Assembly (NCBI GenBank): GCA_900769945.1
Contig: CAAGIO010000014.1
Location: 8,497 to 72,496, forward strand
Direction of reading: 5' to 3'
DNA: 64,000 nt
From: Bacteroidales bacterium
GTDB lineage: Bacteria > Bacteroidota > Bacteroidia > Bacteroidales > F082
Position numbers and translations under genes: made by a program
Part shown: in pieces, positions 8,234 to 16,523 of the stretch
How the letters are laid out: each line of letters starts with the position of its first letter
Numbering within the stretch: position 1 is the stretch's first letter
Notes under the pieces: model-generated
What the model saw: the letters and a program-made list of their open reading frames with translations, nothing else
What the model was told of the DNA's origin: nothing
Database searches by the model: none

Positions 8234-9862
8234 TTATTTCGCTAAGAATGGGTATCCGTATTCTGTTGCAGGTACGAATGTCTCCTTGATGGCACGAGGG
8301 TTGGTCCATCTGATGAGGTTCCATAACCCGCCGGCCTTGTCGTTGGTGCCTGATGCACGCGAGCCTCCGAATGGCTGGCAGCCAACAACGGCTCCCGTAG
8401 GCTTGTCGTTGATGTAGAAGTTGCCCGCCGAATACTTTAACTTCTCGTCAGCAAGCTGACGCGCCTTTAATTCGTTGACAAAGATAGCTCCTGTCAAGGC
8501 GTATGGCGAGGTGGTGTCGCATAACTCTAACGTCTGCTCATAGTCCTTGTCCTCATAAACGTAGATGGTGATGATAGGTCCGAATATCTCTTGTGCCATC
8601 GACTCGTATCTCGGATTCTTAGCCAAGATTACTGTAGGCTCAACGAAATATCCGACACTCTTGTCGCAGTTGCCGCCGAACACTATCTCTGCCTCCTCCG
8701 ATGCCTTCGCCCTGTCGATGTATCCCTTGCAGTTGTCGAACGAGGCCTCGTCGATGACGGCGTTGACGTAGTTGGTGAAGTCACAAACATCACCCATCTT
8801 GATAGTCTCAAGCATCTCTCCCACAATCTGTTTCACCTCGTTCCATAATGAAGCCGGGATATAGGCGCGTGAAGCGGCCGAGCATTTCTGTCCTTGGAAC
8901 TCGAATGCGCCTCTCACTATGGCACACGCCACCTCGCGCGGGTCGGCAGAGCTGTGTGCGAAGATGAAGTCTTTACCGCCTGTCTCACCGACAAGACGCG
9001 GATATGACCTGTAGTTGGAGATATTCATTCCGACAGTCCTCCATAATCCTTGGAACGTCGCTGTGGAGCCGGTGAAGTGGATACCCGCAAGGTTAGGGTT
9101 GTTCAACGCTATATTGCCTATCAGTGAGCCCTGTCCCGGAAGGAAGTTGACAACTCCGGCAGGCAGTCCCGCCTCCATGGCTATCTGCATGAGATGGTAG
9201 TTAGACAATAATGCCGTTGTCGATGGCTTCCATATTGTGGTGTTGCCCATCAATGCCGGTGTCATGTTAAGGTTAGATGCTATCGATGTGAAGTTGAACG
9301 GCGTCACCGCCATGATGAAGCCTTCAAGCGGACGGTACTCTACGCGGTTGAGTTGGTCCGGCGTCGATGACGGCTGCTCTGAATACAGGTTGCCGGCATA
9401 GTAGTTGTTGAAACGGAAGAAGTCAATGGTCTCACATGCTGAGTCAATCTCGGCTTGGAAGGCGTTCTTGCTCTGGCCTAACATACACGAGGCGTTGATT
9501 CTCGCACGGTATTTTGTGGCTAACAGCTGCCCGATGCGCGCCATGATTGACGCCCTCTCTATCCATGGGGTGTTCTCCCAGTCTTTCTTGGCCTTAATGG
9601 CAGCCTCTATCGCCATGTTCACCTCTTTCTCCCCAACTTTATGGTATCTTGCAATGACATGCTTGTGGTTGTGAGGCATTACCACCTCTCCCATGTCGCC
9701 TGTGCGTATCTCCTTGCCTCCAATGATAATAGGTATCTCTACCACCTCATTCGATTGTCTCTCAAGTTCTTTCTCTAATGCTGCGCGCTCAGGACTTCCT
9801 GGCCTGTACTCCTTAACAGGTTCGTTAGCAGGATGTGCAAATTGAAATAATGCGTTATTCAT
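8234..9862 (-). CDS. pruA: L-glutamate gamma-semialdehyde (1-pyrroline-5-carboxylate) dehydrogenase
   Basis: NAD-dependent aldehyde dehydrogenase converting glutamate-5-semialdehyde to glutamate, the second step of proline catabolism and also used in arginine/ornithine breakdown. I start it at the ATG at 9862 (542 residues, the usual length for stand-alone P5C dehydrogenase) because the longer frame crosses the promoter. The catalytic cysteine is C327 in FQGQKCSAASRAY. The conserved LVGETGGKDFIFAH block holds the general-base glutamate. The C-terminal NDKPTGAVVGCQPFGGSRASGTN is a P5CDH signature. No proline dehydrogenase gene lies nearby. Confidence 0.95.
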   Translation of the reverse strand: MNNALFQFAHPANEPVKEYRPGSPERAALEKELERQSNEVVEIPIIIGGKEIRTGDMGEVVMPHNHKHVIARYHKVGEKEVNMAIEAAIKAKKDWENTPWIERASIMARIGQLLATKYRARINASCMLGQSKNAFQAEIDSACETIDFFRFNNYYAGNLYSEQPSSTPDQLNRVEYRPLEGFIMAVTPFNFTSIASNLNMTPALMGNTTIWKPSTTALLSNYHLMQIAMEAGLPAGVVNFLPGQGSLIGNIALNNPNLAGIHFTGSTATFQGLWRTVGMNISNYRSYPRLVGETGGKDFIFAHSSADPREVACAIVRGAFEFQGQKCSAASRAYIPASLWNEVKQIVGEMLETIKMGDVCDFTNYVNAVIDEASFDNCKGYIDRAKASEEAEIVFGGNCDKSVGYFVEPTVILAKNPRYESMAQEIFGPIITIYVYEDKDYEQTLELCDTTSPYALTGAIFVNELKARQLADEKLKYSAGNFYINDKPTGAVVGCQPFGGSRASGTNDKAGGLWNLIRWTNPRAIKETFVPATEYGYPFLAK

Positions 9863-9895
9863 ATCTGTATTTTTAAATGGTTGTTCTTTTTTGCG

Positions 9896-9903
9896 CAAAA
9901 TTA
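9896..9903 (-). promoter_or_regulatory. -7 box for pruA
   Basis: Reverse-strand TAATTTTG, 34 bases upstream of the chosen ATG. Confidence 0.5.
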
Positions 9904-9958
9904 ATTATTTCTCCAAAAAATATTCTAATCTTGTTAGTTTTTTTTTAATCGACCTTCC

Positions 9959-9977
9959 ACCTTATTAATTAATAGGT
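9959..9977. repeat. 19-bp near-palindrome, copy 1
   Basis: ACCTTATTAATTAATAGGT, identical over all 19 bases to 42606-42624. It is a near-palindrome (ACCTATTAATTAATAGGT with one extra T). This copy lies upstream of the pruA promoter, in the pruA/NlpC gap. It may be a regulator binding site. Confidence 0.55.
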
Positions 9978-10028
9978 ACTATGATGGTTCTCTTAGAAGC
10001 TTGTCCTCATTACAGAGGGTCATCTTTG

Positions 10029-10733
10029 TTAAAGAGCTGTTATCCTTTTTATTGTGCTGAGGAGATGTGTGTGTCGTCCTAACTCTTTGTTGAATATGCC
10101 TGTATGGTCAATGGCGTCGATGCGCACCTTGCCGGAGGCGTGTATTATTCTCTCGTTGTCGAGAAGTATCCCGACGTGCACTATGCGGTGCTCCTCGTTC
10201 TCGAAGAAGGCGATGTCGCCAGGCTGCGTCTCGGTAAGGAAATAAACGTCTTCACCCATCTCCACCTGTTGTGAGGCGTCGCGCGGAAGCCTGATGCCTA
10301 CTGTCTTGGCACACAATTGTACGAAAGCCGAACAGTCAATGCCGAATACACTTCTGCCTCCCCATCGGTATGGCACGTCAAGCAATGATAACGCGTTGTT
10401 AATGAAGCTGTTCGACTCAATGCACCTGCTGCGAGATGTGTATATGCTCGTCCCAAATGTCAGTATCTTGGAATCATAGAGCTCAATAGGACTGCTCACC
10501 ACAGAATACTCTCTTGATGCTAACGACTTGAACGCATCTTCATCAATCTCAAAGTGTTGCAACGAACGTATCCAGCCCTCGTACCCGTCATACTCCATCT
10601 TGATGTATATCCAACCGCCTCTCTCTTCTATTACCTCGTATATGTCATTGAATAACAACTCTGTCACTAACTCGCTCTCGTGACTCGGTTCCCGCCTTAC
10701 GCTGACCACAGATAATGTACATATCCCATACAT
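10029..10733 (-). CDS. SH3-domain NlpC/P60 cysteine peptidase
   Basis: Predicted cell-wall hydrolase that cleaves within the peptide stem of peptidoglycan, of the gamma-D-glutamyl-dipeptide endopeptidase type. It has 234 residues. An N-terminal bacterial SH3-like domain (about 1-65, with GGWIYIKMEYDGYEGWI) is followed by a linker and the NlpC/P60 domain. Catalytic residues are visible: C134 in GIDCSAF, H186 in IVHVGI and a third polar residue, H198, in HASG. No clear signal peptide is seen, so it may be cytoplasmic and act on recycled muropeptides, as YkfC-type enzymes do. It lies alone between pruA and the divergent pgpH. Confidence 0.9.
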   Translation of the reverse strand: MYGICTLSVVSVRREPSHESELVTELLFNDIYEVIEERGGWIYIKMEYDGYEGWIRSLQHFEIDEDAFKSLASREYSVVSSPIELYDSKILTFGTSIYTSRSRCIESNSFINNALSLLDVPYRWGGRSVFGIDCSAFVQLCAKTVGIRLPRDASQQVEMGEDVYFLTETQPGDIAFFENEEHRIVHVGILLDNERIIHASGKVRIDAIDHTGIFNKELGRHTHLLSTIKRITAL

Positions 10734-10759
10734 AATTATTCAGAAATTTTTTTCTCTTG

Positions 10760-10767
10760 CAAAATTA
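10760..10767 (-). promoter_or_regulatory. -7 box for the NlpC/P60 gene
   Basis: Reverse-strand TAATTTTG, 27 bases upstream of the ATG at 10733. Confidence 0.5.
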
Positions 10768-10842
10768 AAAATATTATTTGTATTTTTACACTTTATTAAA
10801 AATATTCGACTTTTGGATTTTTTATTATATAAAATATTGAAT

Positions 10843-12906
10843 ATGAATAAGATACGAAAAATTATGGATAAGATTCGCCACTCATATTACGGCGTGATGA
10901 AGTTCGTCGCCTTCGTGTTGGCTTTGGTAATAGTGGTGCTGCTGATGCCACGGAACGCAAAATTCAAGTATGAGTTCCAGAAAATGAGGCCTTGGCAGCA
11001 TGAATCGTTGTATGCGCCATTTAACTTCCCTATCTATAAGTCGGCGGAACAGGTGCTGGCCGAGGAAGAAAAGGCTCTCGAAAAAGTCAACCCTTGCTTC
11101 GTGTTCGATACCGAAGGCACTGCTGTTGGACGCGAGACGCTTCTGAAGGATTTAGACGAGCAGTGGAACGATGATTTCGGGAGAATAAACTATTTCCGTA
11201 ACTTGGCTGTAGAGATTTATGATGAGATAGAAAATGTCGGTATCGTTGCAAAAAGCGATAAGATATTGAAAATCAAACCTGACCAGATGGTATCCGTAGT
11301 GAAAAACAAGGTCGTCTCCGACTGTGTGTATAGAGACTTGTTCACTATGTCAACGGCTCATGACTATGTGCGCGAGAAACTGTCAGGAATAAATAATGTT
11401 GATGTTATGATGCTGATTGACAACATTATTCAAAGCTCTCTCCGTCAGAACGTGGTGTATTCCGATAACCTTACAAAACAGGCTGCCAGAAAGGCTCTCG
11501 ACAATATTATGCCAACCTTCGGAATGGTACAGAAAGATGAGCTTGTCATCACTGAGGGTGAGATTGTTACCGAGGAGAAATATTTGATTCTCGTGTCGTT
11601 ACAGCGCGAGTACGCTGACCTTACCTCAAGCCATGTCTTCAGCATGAACTATATCCTTTACGGACAGATTCTTCTCGTCGGCATAGTGCTCCTCGCTCTC
11701 TTCTTCATCCTCAAGATGTTAAACCCTGATGTGTGCGAGCAGCTGCGGTATATCAACCTTATCCTTTTGATGATGCTCCTGATGATTGTCCCGTCACTGC
11801 TTCTACTGAAATACGCTCCATCGCTTATCTACCTAATGCCTGTCGCCATGGTTTCTATGCTGCTGATGACTTTCTTAGATGCCAGAGTGTCAATAGTGGT
11901 GCAAGTCATGTCGCTGATTATCATTAGCTTGTCAATGCCTAACCCGTTCCAATACTTCTTTGTCCAGCTGTTCGTCTCCTTCGTCGCTATCTTCTCGATG
12001 AACAAAAGGACAAGCCGTTCGGATTATTTCGGCACCTCGTTCTCGGTGTTCGTGACATATCTCGTTGTGTATCTTGGCATGATGCTTATTTATGATGGCG
12101 GATTTGGTGGCTTCAGGTGGATTGACGTCGTCATCTATGCCGGGAACGCCGTCCTTACTATGCTTACCCTTCCGATAGTGTTACTCGTTGAACGTGTCTT
12201 CGGCTTTGTCACCGACCTTACACTTCTTGAACTCAGCAACTCGAACAGCCCTCTTCTAAGGAAACTCGCCTCCGAGGCTCCGGGAACCTTCCAACATGTG
12301 ATGCAGGTGGCCGACCTTTGCGAAGAGGTGATTTTTAATATAGGTGGAAACGCCCTCCTTGCCAGAACAGGTGCTATGTATCACGATATTGGAAAAACAA
12401 GGAATCCTTATTATTTCATTGAAAATCAAAATGGTAAATATAACCCTCATGAAGATGTCTCTTTCAGCGAGAGTGCGCAGATTATCATTAGCCACGTGAT
12501 TGACGGCATAGAGATTTGTAGGCAGAACCATATCCCCGAACCTATCATTGATTTCGTGAGAACCCATCATGGCACCCGTAGAACAGAGTATTTTTACCAG
12601 ATGGAACTTCGTGAGAACCCGGACTTGGAAGACGATAGCGACTTCAGATACCACGGTCCTATCCCTTTCTCAAAAGAGACCGCGGTCTTGATGATGTGCG
12701 ACGCCGTCGAAGCAGCCTCACGTAGCCTTAAAGATAAGACAGAAGAGTCGCTGAACAAACTCGTGGATAATATTATTGATGGTCAAATAAAAGCTAATCA
12801 GTTCGATAACACCGACATCACCTTCCGCGACATCTCCCTCGCAAAGAAAGTGCTTAAGAAAAAACTTATCAGCATCTATCACGTCCGTATCGAATACCCC
12901 AAATGA
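10843..12906 (+). CDS. pgpH: 7TM-HD family cyclic-di-AMP phosphodiesterase
   Basis: PgpH-type membrane phosphodiesterase expected to hydrolyse the second messenger c-di-AMP. I prefer the ATG at 10843 to the TTG at 10813, giving 687 residues. Order of parts: an N-terminal membrane helix (about 15-35), an extracytoplasmic 7TMR-HDED-type domain (about 40-265), a block of about seven membrane helices (about 270-460), then a cytoplasmic HD domain. The HD domain has H514-D515 in MYHDIGK, plus FQHVMQVADL and IDFVRTHHGT for the other metal ligands. The architecture is diagnostic. Its role in osmotic and envelope homeostasis is inferred from the family. It converges with wbqC, 11 bases apart. Confidence 0.93.
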   Translation: MNKIRKIMDKIRHSYYGVMKFVAFVLALVIVVLLMPRNAKFKYEFQKMRPWQHESLYAPFNFPIYKSAEQVLAEEEKALEKVNPCFVFDTEGTAVGRETLLKDLDEQWNDDFGRINYFRNLAVEIYDEIENVGIVAKSDKILKIKPDQMVSVVKNKVVSDCVYRDLFTMSTAHDYVREKLSGINNVDVMMLIDNIIQSSLRQNVVYSDNLTKQAARKALDNIMPTFGMVQKDELVITEGEIVTEEKYLILVSLQREYADLTSSHVFSMNYILYGQILLVGIVLLALFFILKMLNPDVCEQLRYINLILLMMLLMIVPSLLLLKYAPSLIYLMPVAMVSMLLMTFLDARVSIVVQVMSLIIISLSMPNPFQYFFVQLFVSFVAIFSMNKRTSRSDYFGTSFSVFVTYLVVYLGMMLIYDGGFGGFRWIDVVIYAGNAVLTMLTLPIVLLVERVFGFVTDLTLLELSNSNSPLLRKLASEAPGTFQHVMQVADLCEEVIFNIGGNALLARTGAMYHDIGKTRNPYYFIENQNGKYNPHEDVSFSESAQIIISHVIDGIEICRQNHIPEPIIDFVRTHHGTRRTEYFYQMELRENPDLEDDSDFRYHGPIPFSKETAVLMMCDAVEAASRSLKDKTEESLNKLVDNIIDGQIKANQFDNTDITFRDISLAKKVLKKKLISIYHVRIEYPK

Positions 12907-12917
12907 TACCGCCGGCA

Positions 12918-13523
12918 TCAGAGCCCTGAGATGTATTGTAAGGCAGCAGGCCCTTCGTTGAATAGCAAATCGATTACCGAGAGGTTCGACACAAATGGCT
13001 GGCGGTCGGAGAACACTTGGTAATATCTCGGAAATGAAGTGTCATTCCTCGCCCATTTTGATAGGATGATCCTGTAGTCATATCTATCGCTAATGGGTTC
13101 ATAGTCATCAGTGTATGCTATCTGTCTCCTTATCTTCAGCGTCTTGAAGATGAAGCTCATACAAAACTCGTTTAACTCAATGAGAGTGTCAAAACGTGTG
13201 CTGTAGGCTTTCTCAAGATACGGGAAATAATAGTCGAAATACGGTGTCTTGCGGTATGCCGACTCAAGACAACGCTGATGTATCTGCTGCCACGGCTCCT
13301 TATAGCTTATTGCTATGTCTTTTGTCATGGTGTGATTGCCATTAATCTTGACAATAGGAACAGTGAGCGTCTGTAATCCATTGGCAGTCATGACGCTACA
13401 TCTTGTTCTGCACGACTGCTTCTGATATGTCTCGAATATCTCTATCTTTGGGGCTTCCGACTTTAAAAACAATGACATATACCTGATATCAGGAAGATAT
13501 GCTGTCGGGAAAATATCACTCAT
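12918..13523 (-). CDS. WbqC-like family protein
   Basis: WbqC-like protein of 201 residues from the ATG at 13523 (an upstream TTG adds one residue). The family is found in surface-glycan gene clusters and throughout Bacteroidota. Its members have been linked to modification of nucleotide-amino-sugars, but the reaction is not well established. Family features include PTAYLPDIRYMSLFL at the N-terminus, QSCRTRC and TVPIVK, KEPWQQIHQRCLESAYRKTPYFDYYFP in the middle, and PRYYQVF near the C-terminus. Its start overlaps the stop of the thioredoxin gene by eight bases, so the two are one transcription unit. Confidence 0.85.
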   Translation of the reverse strand: MSDIFPTAYLPDIRYMSLFLKSEAPKIEIFETYQKQSCRTRCSVMTANGLQTLTVPIVKINGNHTMTKDIAISYKEPWQQIHQRCLESAYRKTPYFDYYFPYLEKAYSTRFDTLIELNEFCMSFIFKTLKIRRQIAYTDDYEPISDRYDYRIILSKWARNDTSFPRYYQVFSDRQPFVSNLSVIDLLFNEGPAALQYISGL

Positions 13524-14004
13524 CAATAATTTTTTTTATCATTGAACGAAAATACTGCTCGTCTTTTGCACCTACCGATTTGTACGGCTGTTCGTCTTTG
13601 CCGCTGAAAAACAATACCGTCGGTATGTTCTTGATTTTCAATATTGCAGACAGTTTCCTCTCCTCATCGGTGTTGACTTTATAGACTATTATCTTGCCGT
13701 CGTATTCTTCGGCTAACTTCTCCATTATCGGGGCAACCTTCTTGCACGGTCCGCACCATGGGGCGTAAAAGTCAATGACGCAAGGCTGCTCCCCTTTAAA
13801 ATTTACCGTGTCGGGATAGCTCTCAAAATCCCATACCTCTTTAATAAAAGCCTTATAAGTCAAATCCTTTACCAAAGACCTCTTAACATCATTGCCTTTT
13901 TGTGCGGATACTGCTGTCTCAGAAGGCTTTTCCCTTTCTTCTGAACTTCCACATGAGGAAAAAAATACAGCAAACAATACTAATACGCCAAATATTTTTC
14001 TCAT
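13516..14004 (-). CDS. Thioredoxin-domain lipoprotein
   Basis: Exported thiol-disulfide oxidoreductase of 162 residues. The N-terminus is a lipoprotein signal (LFAVFFSSCGSS) with lipidated cysteine C18, so it should be membrane-anchored in the periplasm. A low-complexity linker leads to a thioredoxin fold with the canonical active site WCGPC (C84 and C87) and the cis-proline in IPTVLFF. The active site is that of a reducing thioredoxin rather than a DsbA-type oxidase. It probably keeps exported or cytochrome-type cysteines reduced. It is the first gene of a two-gene operon with wbqC and is transcribed divergently from the deoxyhypusine-synthase-like gene. Confidence 0.92.
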   Translation of the reverse strand: MRKIFGVLVLFAVFFSSCGSSEEREKPSETAVSAQKGNDVKRSLVKDLTYKAFIKEVWDFESYPDTVNFKGEQPCVIDFYAPWCGPCKKVAPIMEKLAEEYDGKIIVYKVNTDEERKLSAILKIKNIPTVLFFSGKDEQPYKSVGAKDEQYFRSMIKKIIDE

Positions 14005-14021
14005 AAAGAATAATTTTTTGG

Positions 14022-14029
14022 CAAAGGTA
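14022..14029 (-). promoter_or_regulatory. -7 box for the thioredoxin-wbqC operon
   Basis: Reverse-strand TACCTTTG, 18 bases upstream of the ATG at 14004. Confidence 0.6.
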
Positions 14030-14051
14030 CATTATTTTTTCATTAATATCG

Positions 14052-14059
14052 TATATTTG
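14052..14059 (+). promoter_or_regulatory. -7 box for the deoxyhypusine-synthase-like gene
   Basis: TATATTTG, 52 bases upstream of the ATG. With the box at 14022-14029 it forms a compact divergent promoter region. Confidence 0.6.
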
Positions 14060-14111
14060 CAACTCAAAAAAATGTTAAGCAAAAATTTAATTAACAGTAA
14101 ATATTTGAACA

Positions 14112-15164
14112 ATGGCAAGAAAAATTGAAAAACAGGACTTATTGAAAAATGAGGTCAAGCACATTGACATCAAGTCATACGACTCAACAGAAATTATCAA
14201 TGCGATGCGACAGATGTCGTTCACTTCGCGCGACACAGCCCGTGCGGCGGACATCCTAATGATGATGTGCAAGGAGAAGACATGCACCAACATCCTGACT
14301 CTCGCCGGTTCAACATCTGCTGCTGGTTGTATGCAGGTCTATGTTGACATGGTTCGCAACAAAATGATAGACGTCGTGGTCGCCACAGGAGCATCTATCA
14401 TCGATATGGATCTCTTTGAGGCTCTTGGATTTAAACATTATATCGGAGAGAAAGAGAATGTTGTCGCTGACACTAAGCTCCGTGAGTTGTACATCGACCG
14501 CATCTATGACACATATATTGATGAGGAGCAGCTTCAGGCTTGTGACAACGCCACATACGAGATGGCAAACATGCTTGAGCCACGTCCTTACTCATCACGC
14601 GAGTTCATCTGGAACCTCGGAAAATGGTTGCATGAAGGCAGAGGCGTGAAGAAAGACAGCCTTATCCAGACATGCTACGAATGCGGTGTCCCGATTTTCT
14701 GCCCGGCATTCAGCGATTCATCAGCGGGATTCGGTATCGGAAAACACCAGTGGGAGCGCACTCACCAGAACAAGCCATACGTCTCTATCGACTCAGTGCG
14801 CGACTTCATCGAGCTGACAGAGATAAAGATGCAGGCTCCTCAGACAGGATTATTCATGGTGGGCGGCGGCACCCCTAAGAACTTCGCACAAGACACAGTG
14901 GTGTGCGCTGAAATCCTTGGCTATGAAGTGCCTATGCACAAATACGCCATCCAAATCACCGTGGCTGATGTCCGCGACGGAGCATGCTCTTCTTCAACTC
15001 TGCTCGAAGCCGGCTCATGGGGAAAAGTGAGCGAGAAACTACAACAGATGGTTTATGCAGAAGGTACAACAGTGATCCCTATGATAGCTTCATACGTCTA
15101 TCATAATGGCCCTTGGAAAAAACGCGAATACAAGAACTGGCAGAAACTCTGGGTGAAAGAGTAA
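14112..15164 (+). CDS. Deoxyhypusine synthase family protein (possible homospermidine synthase)
   Basis: Homologue of deoxyhypusine synthase, the NAD-dependent enzyme that moves an aminobutyl group from spermidine to a lysine of eIF5A in eukaryotes and archaea. Bacteria lack aIF5A/eIF5A, so this copy must act on another acceptor. Some bacterial homologues are thought to make homospermidine from putrescine or spermidine. It has 350 residues, close to the usual length. The catalytic lysine is conserved as K305 in EAGSWGKV. NAD-site features include TLAGSTSAAGCMQVYVDMV near residue 64 and GGGTPKNFAQD near 252. It is monocistronic with its own promoter and terminator. A ureohydrolase that could make putrescine lies far away at 39.6 kb. 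Confidence 0.88.
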   Translation: MARKIEKQDLLKNEVKHIDIKSYDSTEIINAMRQMSFTSRDTARAADILMMMCKEKTCTNILTLAGSTSAAGCMQVYVDMVRNKMIDVVVATGASIIDMDLFEALGFKHYIGEKENVVADTKLRELYIDRIYDTYIDEEQLQACDNATYEMANMLEPRPYSSREFIWNLGKWLHEGRGVKKDSLIQTCYECGVPIFCPAFSDSSAGFGIGKHQWERTHQNKPYVSIDSVRDFIELTEIKMQAPQTGLFMVGGGTPKNFAQDTVVCAEILGYEVPMHKYAIQITVADVRDGACSSSTLLEAGSWGKVSEKLQQMVYAEGTTVIPMIASYVYHNGPWKKREYKNWQKLWVKE

Positions 15165-15185
15165 TAAGCTGAGAGATTAATTTTT

Positions 15186-15219
15186 AAGGCGGTCTCCGGA
15201 TTTGGAGTCGCCTTTTTTT
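15186..15219 (+). terminator. Rho-independent terminator
   Basis: GC-rich imperfect stem (GGCGGTCTCC / GGAGTCGCC) followed by seven T, just after the deoxyhypusine-synthase-like gene. Confidence 0.8.
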
Positions 15220-15255
15220 GAATATCCCCTTTTATAATGAATAAAATACATAACA

Positions 15256-16497
15256 ATGCTTATTTATAATATTAAAGAGTTATGTGGCGTTCTCGAAGAC
15301 GGCAGCCTGTGGAAAGCCGGCGCAGAGATGTCACAGCTGACACGCATAAAAAACGCCTTCCTTTATATTAAAGATGACATCATCGCCGACTATGGCGCGA
15401 TGGACTCTGCTGAATATCAGTCGTATCTCGCCTCAGAGAAAGATACCGTTGACGCTAATGGCGGCCTCGTGCTTCCTGCCTTCTGCGACTCACACACCCA
15501 TCTCGTCTATGCCAACTCCCGCGAACTTGAGTTCTGCGATAAGATTAAAGGCCTCAGCTATGAGGAGATTGCCAAGAGAGGCGGTGGAATACTTAATTCT
15601 GCCAAGGCTACTGCCGCAGCATCGGAAGACGAGCTCTATGAGTCAGCAATGCAGCGACTCAACGAGATAATGTACATGGGTACAGGTGCTGTCGAGATAA
15701 AGAGCGGCTATGGCCTGAGTACCGAGAGCGAGCTGAAAATGCTCCGCGTCATACGCCGCCTTAAAGAGAACTCGCCCCTGACTATTAAGTCGAACTTCCT
15801 CGGTGCTCACGGGATTCCTATGGAATACAGAGGCCATCAGGAGGATTATGTTGACCTCGTCATCAACGAGATGATACCTTTAGTGGCCGCTGAAGACCTC
15901 GCCGACTTCATCGACGTGTTCTGTGACAAGGGGTTCTTCACTTGCGAAGATACCGAACGCATCCTTATGGCCGGCATCAAATATGGCATGCGCCCGAAAA
16001 TACATGCTAACGAGATGGCCGTGTCAGGCGGCGTGCAGGTGGGCGTGAAATACGGCGCAATATCCGTTGACCACCTCGAACAAATGGGTGCCGAGGAGAT
16101 AGAGAGCCTCATCGGCTCTGACACAATGCCTACCGTGCTTCCCGGCTGCGCCTTCTTCCTCAACCTGCCTCTCTCTCCTGTGAGAGATATGATAAACGCC
16201 GGCCTGCCCGTGGCTATGGCCTCCGACTTTAACCCCGGCACCTCGCCCTCAGGTAATATGCAGTTCGTGCTGTCATGCGCCTGCATCCGCTATAAGATGT
16301 CCCCTGAAGAGGCCCTTAACGCCACAACATTGAACACCGCCTACGCTATGGGTGTCAGTGAAGAACTCGGCTCTATTACTAAAGGTAAGATTGCTAACGT
16401 AATAATAACAAAACCAATGACTCAACTCGAATTTATGCCTTACTATTATGGCGCAAATAAAGTGGAGAAAGTCATTATTAAAGGAAAAATAAGATAG
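15256..16497 (+). CDS. hutI: Imidazolonepropionase
   Basis: Third enzyme of histidine degradation, hydrolysing 4-imidazolone-5-propanoate to N-formimino-L-glutamate. It is a 413-residue amidohydrolase-fold metalloenzyme of usual length. Metal and substrate motifs are visible: DSHTHLVYANSRE near residue 79, a HANEMA block near 252, SVDHLEQM near 275, and ASDFNPGTSPSGNMQ near 325. The product is the substrate of FtcD, encoded 3.5 kb downstream on the same strand. The two are separated by the sulfatase/maturase pair, so this is not a compact hut operon. No histidine ammonia-lyase or urocanase gene is in the window. Confidence 0.96.
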   Translation: MLIYNIKELCGVLEDGSLWKAGAEMSQLTRIKNAFLYIKDDIIADYGAMDSAEYQSYLASEKDTVDANGGLVLPAFCDSHTHLVYANSRELEFCDKIKGLSYEEIAKRGGGILNSAKATAAASEDELYESAMQRLNEIMYMGTGAVEIKSGYGLSTESELKMLRVIRRLKENSPLTIKSNFLGAHGIPMEYRGHQEDYVDLVINEMIPLVAAEDLADFIDVFCDKGFFTCEDTERILMAGIKYGMRPKIHANEMAVSGGVQVGVKYGAISVDHLEQMGAEEIESLIGSDTMPTVLPGCAFFLNLPLSPVRDMINAGLPVAMASDFNPGTSPSGNMQFVLSCACIRYKMSPEEALNATTLNTAYAMGVSEELGSITKGKIANVIITKPMTQLEFMPYYYGANKVEKVIIKGKIR

Positions 16498-16523
16498 TGT
16501 AAAGGCAAAAATTAACCCCTCTC

